From the NCBI RefSeq assembly GCF_011046895.1, contig NZ_CP049251.1, forward strand, positions 105,155-169,154: DNA of 64,000 bases. Reading direction: 5' to 3'. Positions 1 through 8,752 of this stretch are shown here, in pieces (position 1 is the stretch's first letter; every line of letters starts with the position of its first letter). Both the position numbers and the translations under genes were made by a program. Below the pieces are notes generated by a model. The model was not told where the DNA came from. It did no database searches and worked only from the letters and a program-made list of their open reading frames with translations. Source of the stretch: Rhizobium rhizoryzae (GTDB taxonomy: Bacteria > Pseudomonadota > Alphaproteobacteria > Rhizobiales > Rhizobiaceae).

Positions 1-343
1 TGACGATCTTGTATGGCTTGCCGCCTTTGAACACCGGATTGTACGATGCCTCTATCCAGACCTCACGGCCACCCTTTGCAATTCGCTTGTATTGGCGGCG
101 ATCAAACTCGCCGCGTCCCAGCTTGGCCCAGAACTCACGGTAGTCCTGACTATTAACCTCGGCCGGATCCACGAACATCCGGTGATGTTGACCGACGATC
201 TCCGCAAGACTGTAATCAAGCGTCTTCAAGAAATTCTCGTTTGCAGTCAGGATGGTACCGTCGAGCTTGAACTCGATGATAGCTTGAGACCTGCTGACGG
301 CTTTCAGCACGGCCTTTGCATCCGCGCCACCTAGACTGAACAT
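1..343 (-). CDS. Methyl-accepting chemotaxis protein, N-terminal PAS part (truncated by window edge)
   Basis: Reading the minus strand from the ATG at 343 gives an open frame that runs off the window start. Its first 114 residues form a PAS sensor domain of the kind found at the N terminus of rhizobial chemoreceptors. Visible landmarks are IIEFKLDGTILTANENFL, EIVGQHHRMFV, and then a run ending in VWIEASYNPVFKGGKPYKIV. A GGAGAAGG ribosome site lies a few bases upstream of the ATG. The signalling domain would lie outside the window, so the chemoreceptor assignment is inferred from the PAS type. A short plus-strand frame opposite it is a shadow. PAS identity is quite sure; the full protein type is moderate. 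Confidence 0.72.
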   Translation of the reverse strand, partial: MFSLGGADAKAVLKAVSRSQAIIEFKLDGTILTANENFLKTLDYSLAEIVGQHHRMFVDPAEVNSQDYREFWAKLGRGEFDRRQYKRIAKGGREVWIEASYNPVFKGGKPYKIV

Positions 344-433
344 TACCCTTCTCCATAGCCAGAAATACTAGAAAGGAGCTCAGGTCCCCCGACCGAATGT
401 GAGCAATTCCCTTTTAAGTGAGCCAATTCTCAG

Positions 434-1471
434 ATGGAATATTTAAAAATGAATAAAAGCATCCCTGCATATATGCCGGTAATTGCCTCTTTTTGCGCTT
501 TTTTGTGCGAAAAACGATCTTCAAATGATCCAGACCAAACAGTTCAACGTAAGCCCCGCTCAATATTTCAAGTGTATCATAATAAAATGCAACATAATGA
601 CGAACTAAAGTTGACGTTTGCCAAGTCGTCCGCTCCGGCTGAGATCCACACAGCCAGGAGCTGGAGAGGCGTGTCGGTACAATACTCGCGCCTGCAGCTT
701 CCAACGGAATACGAATTCCGCTGGGAGGGGGAAAGCCATTATCTGGCTTACCACGATCTTGTTCTCCAAGACGGCGAGATGGAGGTGTTAGGCGAACGGC
801 CCATTCAGGGCCGCGATCTGCGGGACCAGATGACCTACGTACCACAAGGGCAGACCATCACCGGTTGGGCCAAACCCGCAGATCGACTAAATGCGTTCAC
901 CGTGGTGTGTTTCGATCCGACGACCATGGAAGAAGAATTGCAGGTGGAATTTGGGACAGTAGAGCCACGGCCGCACATCTATTTCCAGGATCAGGAATTG
1001 GGCACCACGATGCGTAAGCTGGGAAGGCTGATGGCGGATCTCGAAAGACCCGCTGCCAAGGTTTATGCCGAGGCGGTCGGCCTGACAGCCGCCCTGGAAA
1101 TGGTACGCCTTCAGTCTGAAAATGCCCTTCGCGTCGTGAAGCCGGGCGAACTCAGCCAATCGCAGCGCAGGCTCGTTCTCGACTACATTGAAGCCAATCT
1201 CGCATCCGATATCGGGCTCGATGATTTGGCAGCCGTAGCCGTCATGACGCGCTTCCATTTCTCGCGCGCGTTCAAGGCAACCTTCGGGGAGCCTCCCTAT
1301 AAGTTCGTCATACGCCGACGCATTGAAAGAGCCCGAAAGATGCTCGCGGAAACCCGTCTTTCCGTTGCAGACATCGCCGCTGCCTGCGGCTTTAGCAATG
1401 GCAGCCAGTTTACGCGTACCTTCCGGGACACTGTTGGCGTCCCGCCGCTTCTGTTTCGAAAATCGGTATAG
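434..1471 (+). CDS. AraC-family transcriptional regulator
   Basis: The last 100 residues are a two-helix-turn-helix AraC DNA-binding domain: the first HTH around DIGLDDLAAVAVMTRFHFSR, the second around SVADIAAACGFSNGSQFTR. The region before it is a ligand or oligomerisation domain of unknown specificity. The ATG at 434 gives 345 residues, but the first 51 look unlike the family, so the ATG at 587 (294 residues, near the usual 280-300) is a reasonable alternative; neither has a clear ribosome site. It stands alone, with gene-poor DNA on the right, so no target is suggested. Family assignment is firm, function unknown. Confidence 0.85.
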   Translation: MEYLKMNKSIPAYMPVIASFCAFLCEKRSSNDPDQTVQRKPRSIFQVYHNKMQHNDELKLTFAKSSAPAEIHTARSWRGVSVQYSRLQLPTEYEFRWEGESHYLAYHDLVLQDGEMEVLGERPIQGRDLRDQMTYVPQGQTITGWAKPADRLNAFTVVCFDPTTMEEELQVEFGTVEPRPHIYFQDQELGTTMRKLGRLMADLERPAAKVYAEAVGLTAALEMVRLQSENALRVVKPGELSQSQRRLVLDYIEANLASDIGLDDLAAVAVMTRFHFSRAFKATFGEPPYKFVIRRRIERARKMLAETRLSVADIAAACGFSNGSQFTRTFRDTVGVPPLLFRKSV

Positions 1472-1820
1472 TTCAGCCTGACGTCCACACCATCCCGCAT
1501 GGGTTGTGATCCTCAAGTCGGCTGTAAAGTTATAAGCGCAACTAAAGGTCCCTTTCATGCTGCCCCTGTATTTACACGCCCCCAATCGGAGGAGGGAACG
1601 CGCGACGGTCCCAAAACGTCTGAAGGTGTGGGTACCTCCATCTCCGCAGGCAGTGAAAAGTGCCGCCGGAAAAACGTAAGCCGCGTCTGGTGCAATGGCA
1701 GGCTCACCGCTAGCACCTTTTGCACACGCTTGTGCTTCATGGCGGTCGGCGCAGAGTTTGTCAGATCAACAAGACCACACGTCGACTTTATCCCCTTAAT
1801 TTTTAACGCAACGCGATCGT

Positions 1821-2006
1821 GTGACATCGGCCTTTGGTCGAACTCCAGCCAATCCCGAACATTCCAATGATGCAGGTTGGATAGGTGGTCGATGTGCCGG
1901 AATGGGAGTGCCTGACCGGTCAAACGGCTGGATGCAAGCGGTCCATTCAGATGATCGCGACCGAGTTGAAGCTGCCTGGCGCATCGCGGTCAGTCACGGC
2001 TCATAA
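1821..2006 (+). pseudogene. Remnant of a PAS sensor domain
   Basis: A 61-residue frame ends with NGWMQAVHSDDRDRVEAAW followed by RIAVSHGS and a stop. This strongly resembles the W-x-x-x-VHPDDRxRV-xx-AW core of PAS domains in rhizobial histidine kinases and diguanylate cyclases. There is no start, no N-terminal PAS half and no output domain, and the frame stops where the conserved core should continue. It is read as a leftover of a deleted sensor gene, not as a functional small protein. An origin in a kinase versus a cyclase cannot be told. Confidence 0.45.
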
Positions 2007-2063
2007 TACTCTCGCCTGAGTATTTTGCTCCTTCCATTCTGAACGGTTTGAAAGAAGGATATG

Positions 2064-2123
2064 TTTCGGCGTGGTATTTTACCGTCCCATCGGCCCCTAA
2101 AGCTGACCCCCACCACGCCGAAA
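2064..2123. repeat. 12-bp perfect inverted repeat, possible insertion-sequence ends
   Basis: TTTCGGCGTGGT at 2064-2075 is exactly inverted as ACCACGCCGAAA at 2112-2123, with 36 bases between. The inner part includes AGCTGACCCCCACC, which resembles the ends of some IS21-type elements. No transposase is nearby. It may be a solo relic or a hairpin; no T-run follows either arm. Confidence 0.4.
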
Positions 2124-2496
2124 TGAAGGCAAATCGACTAAAGTGTCAAATATACCACCGGGTAAATCCTTATCGCTGAGGGGGGACAAACCGCAATGTT
2201 TAATCTCTCAGCGTTCTCGAACGACGCCACTGCTGCCGAGGCGTTTAAAATTAAATCGAAATGACCGATACGTCTTTCAGCCGTTTCATAAAGCAGCTTG
2301 AGCGTAGCGAGAACTTATCAAAACGTGCAAGCATTTGAGGCGCAGCAAAATTTGGTACTCGATCACGTAAAATGCTGAACATCCAGCTTAGATCACCGAA
2401 AGGATCTTGTGCGTATCCTTTAGACGCAGCGCATATGCGGACATGATGTCTCACTGCCGTCCATTGGACATCATTTCTCATTCTTTTGGATGTCTG

Positions 2497-4641
2497 ATGA
2501 GTACAAAAGTGCGTGCTTCCCACCCCGCTCGTTCGCGGCGCATAGCGCTACTGACCGCGCTCAGCACTCTGTTTCTTGCCATGTCGGTCGCAGGTCTCCT
2601 CGGCTTCGCCATTCTCGTCATGCGCGATTCTGCCAATAAAATGGATGATGAAAGGGCCGTTCGCGCCGCACAGGCTGCTGTTCGGTCTGTCCAACAAAAA
2701 CTCGCGGCTACGGTTACGGACAACGCGATCTGGGACGACGCCTATGCAGCGATCAACTCTGATCAAAAAAGTTCTTGGGCCTATGAAAACTGGGGAAAGA
2801 CAACCAAAAATTACCCGCTTTATGACGCGGCGGTTGTTATTAGCCAAGACGGCAAGATTGTCTCTGCCTACGACAAAGGCGCGGCCTTCGAGCCCTATAG
2901 CCGCTTTGGGTCGTCCTTTTCCAAACTCGTGAAGGAGGCGAATTCGGCACAACGCGAACCCTTGCTACGCTTTGTTGCAGCCGGATCCGACACAGCGCTG
3001 ATTGGAGCGCTCTCCATCCAACCCTTTTCGTCATCGACCGATGATCGTGCGTTTAGCGTGCTCAGCTTCTCGAAGATACTGTCACAAGAGGTGGTAGAAC
3101 AGATCGCGTCGGAATACCAACTGACCGGCCTGCGCCTGCACCGGAGCGTATATCCTCCCCGGAACCTTCTCAGCATTGCTTTACCGGGCCAGGACGGTCG
3201 GCCCGTCGCCTTTCTCGCTTGGCCAAGCCAAAAACCCGGCTCGGCAGTCTATCAGCGCGTTGAGCCCTATATCATCTCTGCGACGGCCTTGATGTGTGCC
3301 TTTCTCATCTTAATCCTTGTCAGCAGCCGTAAAGAGACTGCATCGCTTCGTGCTCTGGCTGATAACGCCCATCACCAGGCAACGCATGACAGTTTGACGG
3401 GCCTCCTGAACAGAAGCGGTCTGCTCGAAATGCTTGCGTCGCCAGCCTGTGCTGGTGACGACGCAAACGCGGTCGCCACCTTGCATCTGATCGACCTTGA
3501 TGGCTTTAAGGCCGTTAATGACGGGTGGGGTCACGCCATTGGCGACGAACTGCTGAAACTGGTTTCACAGCGGCTAAAGGTCGTGCATTCTGAAGCTGCT
3601 TTTGCAGCGCGCTTGGGTGGAGACGAATTCGCCTTGTTTCAGATCGGTCCCTCACTTCCAGAGACGTTTAGCCGCGAAATCGTTACCGTCCTTAAAAAGC
3701 CCTTTTTGATCGGAGGACGAACAATCGAGATTGGCGGCAGTGTCGGCCATTGCTCCCATCGACCATCTCTAGATCCGCTTGAGCTGGTGAGGCGTGCCGA
3801 CATGGCCTTGTACAAAGCCAAGCAGCTCGGTAAGGGCCGCGCCTTCGCCTACGCGCCGGACCTGGATGCCGAGCGGGAAGAATTGGCGTGTCTTGAAGGG
3901 CAGTTGCGGCGCGCAATCGCCGATGATGCCATAAAACCGGTATTCCAGCCGCTTGTCTCGGTCGCCTCTCAAAAGATCTGCGGCGTCGAGGCCTTGGCAC
4001 GATGGCACTCGCCTACGGGCTTTGTTGCACCCGATGTCTTCATCCCCCTGGCAGAGCGTTCCGGATTGATTGACGATCTGGGAATGAAGATCCTCACATT
4101 CTCCATTCGGGCCGCCAGCGGCTGGAACGAGCTTTCGCTGTCGGTTAACATATCCCCGATCCAGTTGTGTAATCCGAATTTCGTTGACGACGTGACAGAC
4201 ATTCTTGCGAAAGAGAATTTTGACCCGCACCGACTGACGCTAGAGATCACAGAAGGCGTTCTGATCTCCAATCCGGATCAGGCCAGCCGTGCGATCAACG
4301 CATTGAAGGAACGTGGCATCCGATTTGCGTTAGATGACTTTGGGTGTGGTTTTGCCAGCATTGGTGCGCTTCGGCAGTTCGGCTTCGACCGAATGAAACT
4401 TGATCGCTCGCTGGTATGGGGTCTGGACGATGATGGACGCGGCTCCGGTATTCTCAAAGCTACGATCGCCTTGGCGGCTGCACTGAATATTCCCGTGACT
4501 GCAGAAGGGATCGAGACCGAAACGCAAGCAAAGGCCCTCGGCGCTGCCGGTTGCGACCAACTCCAGGGTTACCTCGTTGGGAAACCGATGAGTGCCCAGG
4601 CCCTCGATGATCTTCTCTCAAGCGAACGTCTCGTTGCGTAG
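2497..4641 (+). CDS. Membrane CHASE4-GGDEF-EAL cyclic-di-GMP enzyme
   Basis: This is a 714-residue bifunctional-looking enzyme. After the chosen ATG at 2497 come a first membrane helix (about residues 17-42), a periplasmic CHASE4-type sensor with the NAIWDDAY signature, a second helix (about 256-276), a GGDEF domain with intact GGDEF near residue 373, and an EAL domain with EAL near 496, NISPIQL, LEITEGVL, DDFGCGFASI, KLDRSL and AEGIET. The EAL metal and catalytic residues look present, so hydrolysis is plausible. The RxxD product-inhibition site upstream of GGDEF is absent. The frame extends 30 codons upstream, but that part is not protein-like. It acts at the inner membrane on c-di-GMP. Confidence 0.88.
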   Translation: MSTKVRASHPARSRRIALLTALSTLFLAMSVAGLLGFAILVMRDSANKMDDERAVRAAQAAVRSVQQKLAATVTDNAIWDDAYAAINSDQKSSWAYENWGKTTKNYPLYDAAVVISQDGKIVSAYDKGAAFEPYSRFGSSFSKLVKEANSAQREPLLRFVAAGSDTALIGALSIQPFSSSTDDRAFSVLSFSKILSQEVVEQIASEYQLTGLRLHRSVYPPRNLLSIALPGQDGRPVAFLAWPSQKPGSAVYQRVEPYIISATALMCAFLILILVSSRKETASLRALADNAHHQATHDSLTGLLNRSGLLEMLASPACAGDDANAVATLHLIDLDGFKAVNDGWGHAIGDELLKLVSQRLKVVHSEAAFAARLGGDEFALFQIGPSLPETFSREIVTVLKKPFLIGGRTIEIGGSVGHCSHRPSLDPLELVRRADMALYKAKQLGKGRAFAYAPDLDAEREELACLEGQLRRAIADDAIKPVFQPLVSVASQKICGVEALARWHSPTGFVAPDVFIPLAERSGLIDDLGMKILTFSIRAASGWNELSLSVNISPIQLCNPNFVDDVTDILAKENFDPHRLTLEITEGVLISNPDQASRAINALKERGIRFALDDFGCGFASIGALRQFGFDRMKLDRSLVWGLDDDGRGSGILKATIALAAALNIPVTAEGIETETQAKALGAAGCDQLQGYLVGKPMSAQALDDLLSSERLVA

Positions 4642-4664
4642 AACAGAATGGAATGGGGTGTCTC

Positions 4665-4787
4665 TTGTCGAAGAAGAAGCTGTATGACGCCGCGAGAAAG
4701 CGGGCCGACAAACTGCTGAAGATGAAACCTGACGGCGACGCAGCATCATCGGCACCAATAGCAGCCAGCACGGGAAGCGTTGGCTAG
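4665..4787 (+). CDS. Possible 40-residue basic small protein
   Basis: A TTG-started frame just after the GGDEF-EAL gene encodes MSKKKLYDAARKRADKLLK followed by an Ala/Ser/Gly-rich tail. It has a short lysine-rich amphipathic helix and a GGGG-containing stretch upstream that could serve as ribosome site. No family is recognised. Length, start codon and lack of conservation evidence make this tentative. Confidence 0.25.
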   Translation: MSKKKLYDAARKRADKLLKMKPDGDAASSAPIAASTGSVG

Positions 4788-5041
4788 GCGTCGAGAACAG
4801 CTGTGTAGTTCTCCTCACCCGCTCCGCCGAACCAGCTCCCGCCAAAAAGCCTCGCCTCGACTGCAAACCAGAAGCTTGTTTTGCTGGCGGGCCGGATCAT
4901 CACCTGATGTTCTTGGCCGGGTTTTCGCTGCTGCGCTTCCACCGACTTGTTGTCGCGTCTGTTTAAGATTGACATCAAGCAGACAAAGCGAATGTCATTC
5001 AGTTTGAGGGATTTGGCTACTGCTGGGTCACGGATTTCCGT

Positions 5042-5716
5042 CTACTGACAAAGCCGGCGAGCCCCGCCACCATAAGGCTGATACGTATTATCTTCCATGC
5101 GGTAGGAACGATAGCGTGCGGCGCAGGAAGCAACGCGCCCCGCATCGACAACATTTTCGCCGCCATCGTTCATCGCCATCTCGCCCGGCAAGGCATCTAA
5201 GCTGTCCTGGTGCGCCTCGAAGCTGTCGCTCCCATTCGGTGCCGGCGAAATAGGATTTACCTCGTCAGTCTGCGGGTTAGCTGCCTGTTGAGTGAAAGGG
5301 GACACGCACTCGCGGCGACCGCCGCCAAAAGGTGTGTAGCTGTTATCCCTTGGGCGATAGGAGCGGTAACGTGATGAGCACCATGCAAGGTGCGCTTCGC
5401 TCAGTTGCGGCATCTCCGGTTCAGCGAGCTCCCGAGGCGCGATGGCACCGGTCACCCCCCTGTCGAGGGTTCGGCTCATCTGATCGTCTGCAGCCGTGGC
5501 CACCAGATCTTTAGCAACTGTGACGCCTGGAACACGCTCAAGATTGACCGCGGCAGTGTTCACTCGCACGGGGTGGTCGGTCCATAAAATCTGATTGCCC
5601 GTAAGATGTTGCTTATCTGATCGAGCCGAAAAATAACCAGCAGAAATCACGAGCCCGGCAACGAAAGTGATGACGGATAGACCAAGACCACCAAGGATCG
5701 CGAGAACCAGTTTCAT
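5042..5716 (-). CDS. BA14K-family protein with two BA14K repeats
   Basis: The start is set at the ATG at 5716, preceded by a GGAGG ribosome site 5 bases away, giving 224 residues; the longer frame is unlikely. A hydrophobic N-terminal segment (MKLVLAILGGLGLSVITFV) is a membrane anchor or signal. Two copies of the BA14K motif follow: WCSSRYRSYRPRDNSYTPF near the middle, and CAARYRSYRMEDNTYQPYGG at the very C terminus. BA14K proteins are small surface or periplasmic Rhizobiales proteins, described in Brucella as an immunoreactive, lectin-like antigen. Here the repeat is doubled with an acidic linker between. The gene stands alone, divergent from the helicase at 6055. Confidence 0.8.
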   Translation of the reverse strand: MKLVLAILGGLGLSVITFVAGLVISAGYFSARSDKQHLTGNQILWTDHPVRVNTAAVNLERVPGVTVAKDLVATAADDQMSRTLDRGVTGAIAPRELAEPEMPQLSEAHLAWCSSRYRSYRPRDNSYTPFGGGRRECVSPFTQQAANPQTDEVNPISPAPNGSDSFEAHQDSLDALPGEMAMNDGGENVVDAGRVASCAARYRSYRMEDNTYQPYGGGARRLCQ

Positions 5717-5990
5717 GAGAGCCTCCAGCATAGTCGCTCGAAAATGCGTCAGAATTGAACTGGTTCCCCAAGAGCAGCGATACAATCGGAAGACCGCCGA
5801 CAGTCAGTTGCATCCCGTCTAGAAATCTCAGCTTTCCTGCGGTCTTCCTTCAACGAATTGCAGTGGCACCGGCGACTGTGGCGGTTATCTAGGTTGAGTT
5901 TATTCGCGCGGATAACTCGCGCAGACCATTCAGTCGCTACCCTTGCTCATTCACTCAAACACGATTCACAGAATTGGTTGATACTGATAT

Positions 5991-6005
5991 GTTCTATTTT
6001 CGTTC
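5991..6005 (+). promoter_or_regulatory. LexA (SOS) box upstream of the helicase gene
   Basis: GTTC-TATTTTC-GTTC matches the alphaproteobacterial LexA operator GTTC-N7-GTTC exactly and ends 49 bases before the helicase ATG. The spacing suits repression of a promoter in the same 50 bases. The rest of the 5717-6054 gap shows nothing else of note. Binding is inferred from the motif. Confidence 0.7.
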
Positions 6006-6054
6006 CATCTGATAAGAGACGCTTTTCCTACCCGAAGAGCTTGCGTGGGGACCG

Positions 6055-8124
6055 ATGACTGCTGCCTATCTCGAAAAACTGAACGACCGCCAGCGTGAGG
6101 CTGTTGAACATGGCGTAGGCCTGCCAGACGTTGGCATCGGAGGACCGCTGCTGATCATCGCCGGTGCTGGATCTGGCAAGACCAATACGCTCGCCCATCG
6201 CGTGGCCCATCTCATCGTGCACGGCGCAGATCCCCGCCGCATTCTGCTGATGACCTTCTCGCGCCGCGCCGCCGCCGAGATGGCCCGTCGCGTGGCGCGG
6301 ATCTGTCGCCAGGTGCTGGGTGACAATGCCGCCGTCATGACCGACGCACTCGCTTGGTCCGGCACCTTCCATGGCATCGGCGCGCGGCTCATCAGGATCT
6401 ATGCCGAGCAGATCGGGCTGAATGTCGACTTCACAATCCATGATCGAGAAGACAGTGCCGATCTCATGAACATCGTCCGTCATGATCTCGGCTTCTCCAA
6501 GACCCAGAACCGCTTTCCGACCAAGGGCACCTGCTTGGCGATCTATTCCCGCGTGGTCAATTCCGAGTGCAGCATCAGAGAGGTGCTGAAATCAGCCTAC
6601 CCTTGGGTGCTCGAATGGGAGAGCGAACTCAAGAAGCTCTTTGCAGGCTATGTCGAAGCCAAGCAGGCGCAGAACGTGCTCGATTACGACGATCTCCTGC
6701 TCTATTGGGCGCAGATGGTTTCCGATACCAACATTGCCGACGATGTCGGCGGCCGTTTCGATCATGTCCTGGTCGACGAATATCAGGACACCAATCGCCT
6801 GCAGTCCTCCATCCTCATGGCGCTGAAGCCTGGCGGTCGTGGCCTGACCGTGGTCGGCGATGACGCCCAGTCGATCTACTCGTTCCGCGCCGCCACCATC
6901 CGCAACATCCTCGACTTTCCCAGTGCCTTCTCGCCGAGACCCGCCGACGTCATCACGCTCGATCGCAACTACCGCTCTACCGCCCCCATCCTGGCCGCCG
7001 CCAATGGTGTCATCGATCTCGCCCGCGAGCGCTTTACCAAGAACCTATGGACCGACAGGCAGTCCGAACAGCGCCCCGTTCTGGTGACGGTAAAGGACGA
7101 GGCGGATCAAGCCGGCTATATCGTCGAGCAGGTGCTGGCCAATCGCGAGGTCGGCGTACCGCTTAAGCAGCAGGCCGTGCTGTTCCGGGCGTCCAACCAC
7201 AGCGGCCAGCTCGAAGTGGAGCTGACCCGGCGCAACATCCCCTTCGTCAAGTTTGGTGGGCTAAAATTCCTCGACAGCGCCCATGTCAAGGACATGCTGG
7301 CAGTGCTGCGTTTCGCCCAGAACCCGCGTGACCGCGTCGCGGGCTTTCGTCTCCTGCAGGTGCTGCCGGGTATCGGGCCTCAGACGGCCGCCCGCATCCT
7401 AGATACGATCGCCGCCGACCCCGAACCGCTGTTGTCATTGATGGAACTCCCTCCCCCGCCAAAGAGCGGCGAGGACTGGCCGAGTTTCACCTCGCTGGTT
7501 TCCGCCCTGCGCAAGTTCGAGGCGGGCTGGCCTGCGGAGATCGGGTTGGCGCGCGCCTGGTATGAGCTGCATCTCGATCGCATTCATGAGGATGCGGACA
7601 CAAGGAAGGCCGACCTTCTTCAGCTTGAGCAGATAGCCTCCGGCTACGCCAATCGCGAGCGCTTCCTCACTGAACTGACGCTCGATCCGCCGGATGCCAC
7701 GAGCGACCAGGCGGGCGTACCGCTGCTCGACGAGGACTATCTGATCCTCTCCACCATCCATTCTGCCAAGGGCCAGGAATGGCGCTCGGTCTTCATGCTC
7801 AATGTCGTCGATGGCTGCATTCCATCCGATCTCGGAACCGGCACGACGGCGGAGCTGGAGGAAGAGCGTCGGCTGCTCTATGTCGGCATGACGCGCGCCC
7901 GCGATAGGCTGCACCTGATCACGCCACAACGCTTCTTTACCCATGGCCAGAACGCCCAAGGCGACCGACATGTCTATTCCTCGCGCACCCGCTTCATACC
8001 GGCAACGCTGCTGCAGTTCTTCGAGACCGCGACCTGGCCAAAGGTGAGTGCCTCTGCTAGCGAGCGTAGCGCCAACCAGATCCGCATTGATGTCGGCGCG
8101 CGCATGCGCTCAATGTGGAGCTGA
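6055..8124 (+). CDS. UvrD/Rep-type ATP-dependent DNA helicase
   Basis: This 689-residue superfamily 1A helicase carries all motifs: Q motif LNDRQREAV, Walker A AGAGSGKT (residues 36-43), Ia LMTFSRRAAAEMA, II VDEYQDTN (near 240), III GDDAQSIYSFR, IV LDRNYRST, V STIHSAKGQEW (near 567) and VI RRLLYVGMTRARDRL (near 608). It should unwind DNA 3'-5' in repair or plasmid maintenance. GGGGA precedes the ATG. A LexA box at 5991 indicates SOS induction. A degraded dinB follows directly, which suggests a former SOS operon. It is shorter than chromosomal UvrD, so it is probably an accessory paralogue. Confidence 0.93.
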   Translation: MTAAYLEKLNDRQREAVEHGVGLPDVGIGGPLLIIAGAGSGKTNTLAHRVAHLIVHGADPRRILLMTFSRRAAAEMARRVARICRQVLGDNAAVMTDALAWSGTFHGIGARLIRIYAEQIGLNVDFTIHDREDSADLMNIVRHDLGFSKTQNRFPTKGTCLAIYSRVVNSECSIREVLKSAYPWVLEWESELKKLFAGYVEAKQAQNVLDYDDLLLYWAQMVSDTNIADDVGGRFDHVLVDEYQDTNRLQSSILMALKPGGRGLTVVGDDAQSIYSFRAATIRNILDFPSAFSPRPADVITLDRNYRSTAPILAAANGVIDLARERFTKNLWTDRQSEQRPVLVTVKDEADQAGYIVEQVLANREVGVPLKQQAVLFRASNHSGQLEVELTRRNIPFVKFGGLKFLDSAHVKDMLAVLRFAQNPRDRVAGFRLLQVLPGIGPQTAARILDTIAADPEPLLSLMELPPPPKSGEDWPSFTSLVSALRKFEAGWPAEIGLARAWYELHLDRIHEDADTRKADLLQLEQIASGYANRERFLTELTLDPPDATSDQAGVPLLDEDYLILSTIHSAKGQEWRSVFMLNVVDGCIPSDLGTGTTAELEEERRLLYVGMTRARDRLHLITPQRFFTHGQNAQGDRHVYSSRTRFIPATLLQFFETATWPKVSASASERSANQIRIDVGARMRSMWS

Positions 8125-8168
8125 TAGACGACAATTGGGACAGCAATGACGCCGGAAGCGTCTCCGCC

Positions 8169-8438
8169 TTCCCTTGCAAGATCATCTATGTCGATATGCA
8201 TGTCTTATGCGTATCGGTGGAGCAGCGCGATCGTCCGGAGCTATGTGCACGCCTTTCTCACAACATCCTTATGATCGATGACCCCTCCTTCAGTGGCGCG
8301 TCTTCACATTTTTTGTCTTATTTTGGAATGCCTACGCTCAGGCAACGCCCCTCGCCCTTGCTGGAGCTGATCATGTCGCGTGAGTGGTGCCTGCGATATG
8401 CACCGCTTCGAATCGAAACATACAGGATGTGCGGCTGA
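8169..8438 (+). pseudogene. Decayed dinB (DNA polymerase IV) remnant
   Basis: In the frame overlapping the helicase end, KIIYVDM, then VSVEQRDRPEL, copies the Pol IV opening IIHVDMDAFYASVEQRDxPEL. The catalytic-site stretch DAFYA has become HVLCV, and the homology then breaks into unrelated sequence. A later piece, RIETYRM, may correspond to the RFxxYR segment, which would imply an internal deletion. No finger, thumb or little-finger region follows. The 8125-8752 gap holds nothing else convincing. The helicase-dinB adjacency fits a former SOS pair. Confidence 0.6.
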
Positions 8439-8752
8439 CCTCAGGATGTAATGGGCGTGGCGCACTTTTCGCCTTTGCTACCTCCCTTTTCTGACCGCTG
8501 ACGCAACAGGAACCGCGAGAATGTCGCAATGACGTGTAGAGGCGGCAACCTGTGAGCCAAGCGCTGCACTGACGCCGACCAATGATCACGGGCATCCATG
8601 ATGCAACCGACGCAAAGGCTATGTTTTGGCGGCCAGCATACCTGCCTCCGGTTGGTCCGCCGTCCGCGGAGCTTTAAGGAATGCTAACTTTAACCTTTTC
8701 GCGGTTGTTGATCCTTTGGCGGTAAGAGTGACCGATCCTTAGAGAAAGGCCG

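Larger units (their letters stand above)
1472..2496. other. Gene-poor 1-kb gap with remnants
   Basis: No intact gene is convincing here. The gap holds a PAS-domain scrap (1821-2006) and a pair of inverted repeats (2064-2123), listed separately. Other open frames have no family resemblance and overlap each other on both strands. It looks like a zone of old insertion and decay. Confidence 0.5.

Noticed and set aside
887..1585. Long minus-strand frame opposite the AraC gene
   Set aside because: It is the mirror of a clear AraC domain and has no family resemblance.
1499..1923. Overlapping frames of over 120 codons on both strands
   Set aside because: No protein-like composition, no ribosome site, and they overlap each other almost fully.
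6028..6483. Minus-strand frame over the helicase start
   Set aside because: Shadow of the Walker A region; it would also cover the helicase start and its upstream signals.
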